A stretch of 64,000 bases of DNA from Castanea sativa (lineage: Eukaryota > Streptophyta > Magnoliopsida > Fagales > Fagaceae), in the NCBI RefSeq assembly GCF_040712315.1, contig NC_134013.1:90650001-90714000 (forward strand). The letters are read 5' to 3'. The notes beneath the pieces were generated by a model that was given only the letters and a program-made list of their open reading frames with translations, had not been told where the DNA came from and did not search any database. Positions 55,451 through 64,000 of the stretch are shown here, piece by piece (the first letter of the stretch is position 1; every line of letters begins with the position of its first letter). A program made the position numbers and the translations under genes.

Positions 55451-57424
55451 TAGAGTGTGGACCACTTCTGGATCTTGTGCTTGTTGGATTCATGTAATCC
55501 TACTGTTTTACATTTTGCAGCGAAAGTTACTCCAAAGTCAAAAGTGGCATAGATGTTAAAGTGAACTACAATTTCTAACCTTATGCTATCGATTCTGTTT
55601 TGTGATGTTAAAAATCATTGGTGGGGCAAGCATGGCATAGCAAAGAAATATGCTAAATCGTGGCCATTGATGTTTCTATTAGGATCGTCTCTATTTCATT
55701 TTGAAACAAAGAAATGTCATTTCATATAGTGAAACTAAATGTGCATACTCATTATTTATTAGATTGAATGAGATTATAAATGACATGATGTCATGAATAC
55801 CTTTAGATAGGTGAAAGATCAAAATTTTATCATGAAATGGTCTCTAATTCAAAGCAAGTAGAAAGGATCTTTATATGTAGCTTGGTCTTTCCCAAGATCT
55901 CAGAAAAGTGAAATTAGGTCACTAGAGAAGGTTCTATGTGGCACACGTTGTCAAGCACCATGTGTGCTGAAGTTTAGAGTGTCTAATACCATTTGTCGGA
56001 TTGAGGTACCTCTAACAATTCCTCTCTCACGATGAAGCTCTTGTTGCTCGAATTCATGACCTTGGTTTTAATACTATTTGTTGGATTGTGAGCTATGCCA
56101 CTTCTTTTTTTAAATCAATTGGTGATAAGGGAGGCATATTTAAGTCTTTTATGACACTTGACACTACGTCCTGTGAGCTTGTTTTTAAAACGGTTGTAGG
56201 GAGCTGAACTGTAGTTTCTTTAAGAGAGAGTTGTAGTAGTACTTCAAACAATTTGTGGCCTTGAGCTTCTAAAAAAAAAAAAAAATCCAAAACAGTTAAT
56301 TATCACAAGTGTTTTCAGAAATGTCTTTGAGGCTATCATTATGGTATCTAGCGACATCAAAACGTGAAGCAGTATAGTCAGTGGTACGGAATAAGTGAGA
56401 TTAATGGAGCTAGTTTTGTTGGTGCTTGAGCAAAGATTGGAAGGGAATCAATGCAACAAGGACGGTGGAAATGCATTTGGGTGCCAGTCCCACATTATTT
56501 GCTTCTGCGTTGATAAAAGTCCAATTCACAATCCCAAGTGTACCAATTGGACACTCTTAGGCTAATCATTCTTTGCAAGTATAGGTTTATTACCATTGGA
56601 TTCCAGTAAAAAGTTTTCTAAATTAAGTAAAGTTTCTATATAAATCTTTATTCTCTTGCTGAGTGAAGTAAAAAATTCTCCACTTTCACAATTGGTCACA
56701 CAAAGTTATTACCATGTACTGGTTCTTGAAAAGGATGCACCAACTTTACTTTCAGTGCTCAACGTAAAAGCAAAGTGGCAAAAAAAACACATATCATCAT
56801 GAATAATGGATTGTCTTTTTAAGACACCCTTCATTTTCTTGACATTGGACCAACCTAGGGGTGTGGAAGATACTTGGACCAACCTAGCTAGCTAGCTAGT
56901 GGGTGTGACAATCAAAACTTGATTATAAAACTTCATAACTAAAATTATTTTAGACAAACTGCGTAACATTTTTTGTTGTACTTGATTTATTTTTATACTT
57001 GTTTATATATATGTGATTTTTGCTTTGATCATTTGACAAAGTGATTTGTCCATTGGACCAGTAGGTTATACAATATCCTATTCTTTCCCTTAAACCCACT
57101 TTGCTTGCGACTAAGGAAAACGCACGCCAAAAGGTCATTATGTAGCCAATATGAAAGTTGAAACAATTTCAAAAAATAGGGAAATACTAATGATTTGATG
57201 AATCAAATTTTTTTCCTAGATTCATAGAACTGTAGTGGTAGACTACATTGTTGGAAAGGTTTGCCTCACCATATCGTCATCATATTGGATTCCCAGATAT
57301 TGAGGTAAACAGGCCTTGATAAGAAAAGAATAATTCTAAGCCGACAAGGGGTTGTTGGGTCTGAGGGAAAAGAGGACTACCTCTCATTGTTTAGCTCATA
57401 AATCTGATATGTATTCAATGGATC

Positions 57425-57458
<34 letters not shown>

Positions 57459-60400
57459 CTGGAAGGCAATGCAGGGAAAGGCATTGAATCTTTTTCACAA
57501 GGCTCACTTGGGAAGTCATGAACCATTTAAAGAGGTCATGTCTGCAACACCTTACCATGGGTCATAGGACACCGTTAAATGGTACACAAATACTTAGATT
57601 CGTTTGTTTTGAAGTAAAATGTTCTATGTCAACTAAAAAACATTTTAAAGAAAACTTACTTGTTTTTTCATTGTTTAATTGTATTTCTAAAAATATTGTG
57701 GAAAACATTTGAATTTCTAGTCACTTTTGTAATACCTTCTTCTCTTTTATATTTATGAAAATTTATTTTGAATTATTATATGATTGCACCATGATTTATT
57801 CAAGAAAATGCAATGACATGTTTCTCAAAAAAAGAAAAAGAAAATGCAATGACAAGTTCTTGCAAGAGATGCTAATTACTAGTGAGAGACATATAAAGAT
57901 GATTTTGACAGTTGAATTGAGGAGAGATGACAAAGTCAAGTTAGTGGTGAGGCCGTTGGAGAAGCATTTTAATCAGTGCCACCTTCTTTGGTGAGTGTTT
58001 AAGGAGCTAGCTTTATACACAGGCTCTTGGATTTCTTATACTTGGTAGAGATTGGCCATAATAAAAATTTACTAGTACTTCCCAACTTATTGAACCAACC
58101 CTCTTCCTCTATTGTCCACATCAAGAAAGATCACAATTGATTCACTTGCTTATTACACTAGTCCTTTCAAGAAGAAAAGAAATATGTGGATCTCTCTCTC
58201 CCAAAAAAAAAAAAAAAGACCTACTTTTGTGGGCAAGGTATCAAAATATCATGGGTTGAAAATAGCACAATAAAAACAACCGCATCAGAGCTTGCAAAAT
58301 AGAAAAAAAGGGGTTAAAATTACACATTTTAACCAAAAAAATCCGCATCCGTGTTTGCAAAAGCGTGGATATATCCAAAAGTGCTACAGTAATCGTGCAT
58401 ATATGCACAGTCATTGTAACTTTCTATATATTATTTTAATATTTTTTTTCTCTCCCTTGACATTCTCTCTCTTTCCCTGACTCTCTTCAACCCATGATTT
58501 TTGCAATTGATAACCTAGCATTGCCAACCACATAGACTCAACACCGCCACCCACATCATCGCAACCTAGCACTAGTAACTACTCGCAGACTAACTATCGC
58601 AAATAGACCGACCACCGCAACTCATCACTACCAACCGCATAAAAAGTGAGGAAAATATTATTTAAATAAAGTAGATGGTAGAATAAACAAACTGATATAG
58701 GTGTTTTATAAAAGTTAGTGTATAAAATAAATTTTTTTTTGGTTGCAAAATAGACATAAATTTTACATCCATTCATGCGAATTCTCTAACCAATCTTAGC
58801 CTTAAAAGGAAATCAAACTACAGTTTATCCACCCTCACCAAATTAAGTCCTTATCCTACATTGACATTTAATAGGATAATCATATTCCTGCCTATTTGAC
58901 TTCTAGGCATACTTGACTTCTAGCTTGTAGATGAAATGTAAAACCTTTTGACTTATCAAAAGCCTAGCATTGGACATAAGTTAGTCGGTGGATATATTAT
59001 TGCAAATCCCAATTGTGCTTCAAAGTTGAAGATCCTAGTGTAATAATTGTTTTAGGGTGATAAGGACGTTGCTTTCTAAAACTTGGTTTAAATTTGAAAA
59101 AAAAAAAAAAAATCAAAGGCCGACACCACTACATAAAATCATCAGTACATATTAGCATGTAGTTTATCAAAATCAATCTTCATTTCAACCAAAAATGTAG
59201 TTACTCGTGTATTTACTAGGTCAAATTGAACTACATATGTACTTACAAGTAACTCCAGTTATAGCTTAACTAACCAGAATAACGAAAATGTATTTAGTTA
59301 TCCCTTAGGTCATTACAAATGGCATATGATCACTGGAGTATAAAATAAAGTACTTCAAATGGATAGATGACTTTTATTATCCTAGGAGCATTCACATAAG
59401 TCCTTCTATTATATAAAAGGGTATAGACCCAGTTTTGCCTAAAAATGACCCTCATCAGTATGTGTACAAACACTAATACTATTCATTCTTTACGTATCTT
59501 GAGGATGAAAGGAGAGAGTGGATGGTGGTTGAGAAATAATTATAAAAATAAAAAAAGTTGATAGTTTAATGATATATAGTGTAAAATAAATAATCTAATG
59601 TGGGGTGTTTTGAAATATAGACAGTAGTTACTATGTGAAAAAAGAGAAAAAATTACAAAAAAAAAACTAATATTTTAATGAAATGTAGTGTAAAATAGAT
59701 AATCTGATGTAGGGTGTTTTGAAAATGGAATATGTAAAATAGAAAAAGTAGGTTCTTATACTAAAATAAACAAATACTCATGTATTTGTCAAACCTTAGT
59801 TTAGTCTCTGATTAATCTATGCAACAACTTTCACAATAACAGAATTCATTTCTGTCCTCAAACCATCTATTTTATCTGTTTAGGTAATTTTTTAGTCTAA
59901 TATCACTTTTCGTACTCCCTTTCGTCCTCTTACAATTTGGAGTCTTGCGACCACTTATTTATATATCATGAATTTTTAGAAGTTTCTCTGAGTCTCTAAG
60001 TAGGTTAGGGGTTTCTTTTCCTGTAAAATATGTAGTTATTAATACTCATTCGTCTAATAGTGCTTATTAATAAATAGTCGGTTTGTTTATTTCTTTTTTT
60101 TTTGGTGCATCAAATCTCAAACCTTCTGAATTTAAGGTCGTCATTGGCATTTAGTTGTGCTGTACTGCTGTTGTTGTTCTTTTTATCATGCTGAAAAACA
60201 TGTGGATTATATCCTCAGCAATTAATGTATTTAATTAAAACCACGAGAAAAACATTGGAATGGAATGTGAGTAATTAATGACTGTAAAATACTACTTTTT
60301 TAAATAAAAAAAAAACAGAAAAAATGTGATTATGGTCTTGTAATGGGAGCAATGAGACCTACAAAGTACAAACGTGTAGAACTGTCTCACCAGGAAAAAA

Positions 60401-61002
60401 AAAATGATAAAAGAATGTCATTGACCTAAAAAAGCTTTTATTTGAAGCATGACTTCAAATTTTTTTTAAAAAAAAAGCATATACAATAGTGCTTCCAAAC
60501 TGAAATTTATATACTCAACCATGTAATCAAAGCGTGCAAATTTGAAGATTGAGACCCAAATGGTCAATTTTCTCATGGACTCCATTATTCGTGGTCCTAT
60601 GTATTTACAGGTGGAAAGTTTCAATCTATAGCGAGAAAATCAAGTCTATAAAATTATTTGACGGTGAGTTTTGTCTTTATAGAATGATAAAGATAGCAGC
60701 ATAAGCTCAAGTTCCAACTTGGCCTGAAGTTAACAGAAGGAGAAAGAGGAATGAAAGTGAGTGGAAACAGGCTCCGCATGAAGAAAGTGACAATTATCAC
60801 TTATGTTGAGAACCCTTTGAAGTGCCCAACTACCAACTTTCTTTGAATTTTATGAAAGTGAATTGTTAAGAAGAGGGTATTTGAAAACGGTTTGGTGCTT
60901 TGAAAGTTTGAATGAAACTGTCTTTGGTCTTATTTTGCTTTTCACAAAGTAGTATGTTGAATTGTGTCCATATTCCGTTGTCCAAGTTCAAGCTCTTTTT
61001 GA
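55451..61002. other. Intergenic AT-rich DNA
   Basis: No convincing gene on either strand; open frames are short and low-complexity. It includes an A26 run near 57434, (CTAG)n near 56886, and a stretch at 58280-58440 with GCTACAGTAATCGTGCATAT-type words seen in plant MITEs. Confidence 0.55.
59562..59731. repeat. 55-bp direct repeat, two copies
   Basis: About 59566-59619 and 59677-59729 share TAATGNNATNTAGTGTAAAA and GGGTGTTTTGAAA. No function seen. Confidence 0.7.
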
Positions 61003-61010
61003 CCTATAAT

Positions 61011-61144
61011 CAAGGAAGTCAATATCGTACCGGAGGTTGTACCGGTTTGGCCACCGGTACAATATATTTTGGATACCGGTCAATACCGGTGTACCGTTTC
61101 AGGTGTACCGTTTCGGGTGTACCGTTTCGAGTTTACCGCTATTT

Positions 61145-61188
<44 letters not shown>

Positions 61189-61598
61189 TATCAAAATCTC
61201 TAGAACCATGTTTATAAATATATAATATTTCACTTATATTATAGTAAATATAAAAGTTTATTATAAAACATTACCTCAATTCAAAACAAATTATTTATAG
61301 TTTTAGACTTAAGTATCAAATAAAAGAAAAAAAAACACAATATAAAAAATAGAAAACAAATAATACTAAGAAGTTAATGTAAATAAGTTACCATTATGCC
61401 TTTACAAAAATTCAAAAATTACAAAACTAAAAAAAAAAAAAAAAGCTTTTTTCTGTACCGGCCGGTATTGCCCAAAATTGGCTGGTATGGCCGGTACGGC
61501 CGGTATTTTTTCCGGTACAATATAGAAGTGTACCGGTACCGGTGCACTGGCCGGTATTGTATGTACCGGCCGGTACCAGTACGGTATCAGCCACACTG
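61011..61598. mobile_element. Non-autonomous hAT element rich in GTACCGG motifs
   Basis: Perfect 8-bp TSD CCTATAAT (61003-61010, 61599-61606). Ends CAAGGAAGTCAATATCG and, reversed, CAGTGTGGCTGATACCG. Both subterminal regions (61025-61137 and 61457-61584) are packed with ACCGGT, GTACCGG and GGCCGGTA words. The centre is AT-rich with (TA)n(CA)n at 61145-61188. No coding sequence. Confidence 0.85.
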
Positions 61599-61893
61599 CC
61601 TATAATATATATTTGCCTTAATAAATGTACGTGCAAAAAAGAATTAAAACGATTTTACAATTCAACGTGTATGCTTAGTAGTAGGACACTTATATAAACT
61701 ATCACATTTACGAATATGATAGTAGTTACTTAGTAGTATGAAAACTTTGTAACCTATCACACTTATAAATTTGAAAGTTGTAGATTTAAGTAGTGGTAAG
61801 TTTTATTATTATGTGAATAGTTCCACACTATGCATGATATGGTTTAAGTAGGTAAAAAAAGGAAAAGAGATACTTCAAATTTAGAATATATAA
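61599..61893. other. No gene seen
   Basis: AT-rich spacer with a repeated phrase (ACTTAGTAGTA, TATCACA). Confidence 0.5.
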
Positions 61894-62156
61894 GCTGTGT
61901 TTGGATTCGGTGGCTGCGTCCTGCGTCTGCGTTTTGTTTTTTTTGTTTTTCTTCTGCTGCGGGGGACAAGCGCGCACTGTGCGCGCAGTGCGCGCACTGT
62001 ACGCGTACTGTGCGCGCACTGTTCATGTACGTTTTTAACAATTTTTTATTAAAAATAGGTCCCGCAGTACTATTTACACATTTAAAAATTATTTTGCTAC
62101 AGTATTTTCAGTTTTCAATTTTCAATTTTCAGCAATAAACTCTATCCAAACGGATC
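61894..62156. mobile_element. Tourist-like MITE, relative of 17755-18018
   Basis: Read in reverse it follows the same order as 17755-18018: CGTTTGGATAG, GAAAATTGAAAACTGAAAA, ATGTGTAAATAGTAC, then a variable GC-rich core and CCAAACACAGC. The core is a run of GCGCGCACTGT palindromic units. Confidence 0.75.
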
Positions 62157-62673
62157 ATATCCAAGGCTCTAATCCTCTCTCCAGTATCACATGAGAAATA
62201 GGTAAAGATGTGGAATATCACACTTTCTTGAGAATCTAGAAATGGGTTCAAGATGCTCTACAAAAAAATTGTACTCATCAATAGACAATGTGATACGACT
62301 TAATACCTTTTGAATGACTGTTACATAGAGAGATAGGACCGTCCTTGCCGACATATAAAAAAGGCAAGGCAACGTCATGAAAATCTCCAATATCTTCAAA
62401 GTGAACCACATATAGAAAAAAAATTCTGTGGTTATCCTTCGCTACATACAACACACAATAATTTGTGGTCTAAAGACACAGGGCCCTAGGCCTAGCCACT
62501 TAGGTCACCGCATAGGGCTTATTGGAGGAAAATTCTAAATTTTAGGGTAGAAATTGATATATTTAAAAAAAAAATTGGAAAAACCTGAACCTACTATGGA
62601 AAAACCCAGCCTTTTTCATAACCCTTCCCTTAAAAAAGAATGAAGATGTTAACCCCACAAAAGCTAGCCATAG
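62157..62673. other. No gene seen
   Basis: Contains a GGGCCCTAGGCCTAGCC patch near 62480 like degraded transposon ends. Confidence 0.45.
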
Positions 62674-62817
62674 AGGTATGAATCCAGAACACTTGTCCTT
62701 AGTTAAGCAGGAGTTAGCTACCCTTCTCTCAGAAGTTGTGGGTTCAATGAGGTTTTCTGAGAGAAGGGTAGCTAACTCCTGCTTAGCTAAGGACAAGTGT
62801 TCTGGATTCATACCTGT
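62674..62817. repeat. Long near-perfect inverted repeat (hairpin)
   Basis: Arms 62674-62734 (61 nt) and 62755-62817 (63 nt) are complementary apart from one substitution and a 2-nt insertion, around a 20-nt loop. Transcribed from either strand it would fold into a 60-bp stem, suited to DICER-LIKE processing. Confidence 0.93.
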
Positions 62818-63093
62818 AAAGCAAGAACTCAGAATTCACGCTTTGTTACTATAAAATATTTCGTCTTCTTGTAAGATGTTTGCCTATAAAAAGGCCATTT
62901 GTATCATTAGTTAAGCAGAGTGAAGCAAGAACAGAAAAGAGAGAGTGAATAAGAGTAAGGAAAATTAGAGAGTCAGCTAGCTTGTGTAATATTTTACAGT
63001 CTATGTCTTCCAGTCTTGTAAAATATTTGTTCAATATAATAATATCTATCAGTTTGTTGTATCTTGTTCTGTGTTCTATCCCATATTCTGCAG
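62818..63093 (+). other. Possible solo LTR
   Basis: Contains a TATA-like CCTATAAAAAGG, a following leader, AATATTTGTTCAATATAATAA and an end ...ATTCTGCA, as in Copia-type LTRs. I found no TSD or partner LTR. Confidence 0.35.
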
Positions 63094-64000
63094 TTATTTT
63101 CTATAGTATTTTAGCAATATATACCATTAATAAGCTTTCATGATCTTCTTACACCCTCCTATGTTCGTCTTGTAGTTGTTTCGTCTTTATCCACATTACA
63201 TCCTTTCCATTTCTTCTCCCATAGCTTCCTAAGTTCATGAAATAATTTAGTTTTGTAATTTAGTTTTGTAGCTTCCACATTACAACTTTAAATATATGGG
63301 TCTTATAAAGAGAGTAATGCTATAATTACAAATTATTTTAATTTTTACAAACTGTTGTTGTGGCCAATATTTAAGATCACTTTTTTATTTATTTATAATC
63401 ATTTACCACATCATCAATTTGTAAATATTTTTGTAAAAGAATTTGTATCTCTAGTATTTTTCCTTATAAATATGTGTCACTAATCAAAAGAAATAATTCA
63501 AATAGGAAAATACTAGAAATATTATTAATTTTACTTGAAAATTTTACAACTTGATGTGACAATTAATATGATATGTGGACATCAATAACCTATTAAATTT
63601 ATTTTTGAATTATTTTTTGTGATTAGTGATACATTTTTGTAAGGCTCATGTTGTAAAATTTATAATATCCTTAACGTCATTCCTTCAAATACTTGTTTAT
63701 TATCTTTTTGAAGTGTCACTAATCACATTCATTTTTATATCATCTGAAAGTTTTTTTTAGTAAAATTTGTTATATAACTTTAGCATTTTTCCCAAAAAAA
63801 AGAAGAAACATATTACAAAATAAAAGGAATAGATTTTTGTTATAAAAAAATTATGATATTAAATACTTGTTAAATATTATTTAAGTGATAACAAAAATGT
63901 CTCAATTAAATATATCGTCTTAAACCTCTAAATTTATTGGACCGCCCCTGGATACACATATAACACATTAAACAAATACGGTATCATGTGTTAAGTTTCT
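63094..64000. other. AT-rich DNA, no gene seen
   Basis: Low-complexity intergenic sequence. Near 63950, GGACCGCCCCTGGATA resembles a hAT-type end, but no partner was found. Confidence 0.45.

Noticed and set aside
62818..63093. Confident Copia solo LTR
   Set aside because: TG...CA ends and a TATA-like box fit, but flanking 5-mers differ (ATACC versus GTTAT) and there is no second copy here.
1..64000. CRISPR arrays, operons, ribosome binding sites, rRNA genes
   Set aside because: The window is plant nuclear DNA; no such structures are visible.

Overview
This is plant nuclear DNA from a eudicot, probably a woody species. Genes have GT-AG introns, intergenic DNA is AT-rich, and there are many plant-type transposons: hAT elements, Tourist-like MITEs, L1 and RTE LINEs, TRIMs and a tRNA-derived SINE. 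Some MITE and SINE types resemble ones common in Fagaceae (oak, chestnut), but that is an impression, not a test.

1-20.46 kb is a tandem segmental duplication. Three units start with the same sequence at 1, 9633 and 16030. A full unit holds the last exon of an unrecognised multi-exon gene ('gene X'), a divergent pair of genes for small membrane proteins (minus strand, then plus strand), then the body of the next gene X copy, which has an L1 RNase H fragment inserted before its last exon. Unit B lacks the divergent pair. The window starts inside the array, so it probably continues to the left. The plus-strand gene of the pair is the most unusual item. In unit C it joins an AP2/ERF DNA-binding domain to a glycine-rich linker and a C-terminal hydrophobic hairpin. 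In unit A the same start, linker and hairpin surround an unrelated middle.

20.46-35.5 kb is a graveyard of dead genes and transposons. It holds a myosin XI motor relic, a 3.29 kb degenerate hAT element with target-site duplication (TSD) and terminal inverted repeats (TIRs), an auxin response factor (ARF) pseudogene on the minus strand interrupted by a very small LTR element (TRIM), a LINE and a hAT MITE, and a further 5'-truncated L1 with a 12-bp TSD.

35.86-55.07 kb is one intact gene, the spindle-checkpoint protein MAD1. It has 16 exons, and every exon junction keeps the reading frame (724 codons plus stop). The gene is long because its introns hold many insertions: several LINE pieces, an LTR/TRIM element, a 635-bp repeat also found in the left array, and a TIR-bracketed insert carrying the first-exon region of a PRMT5-like arginine methyltransferase gene.

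55-64 kb has no convincing protein-coding gene. It contains a non-autonomous hAT element packed with GTACCGG motifs, a MITE related to one in unit C, and a long, nearly perfect 144-bp inverted repeat that could form a small-RNA hairpin.
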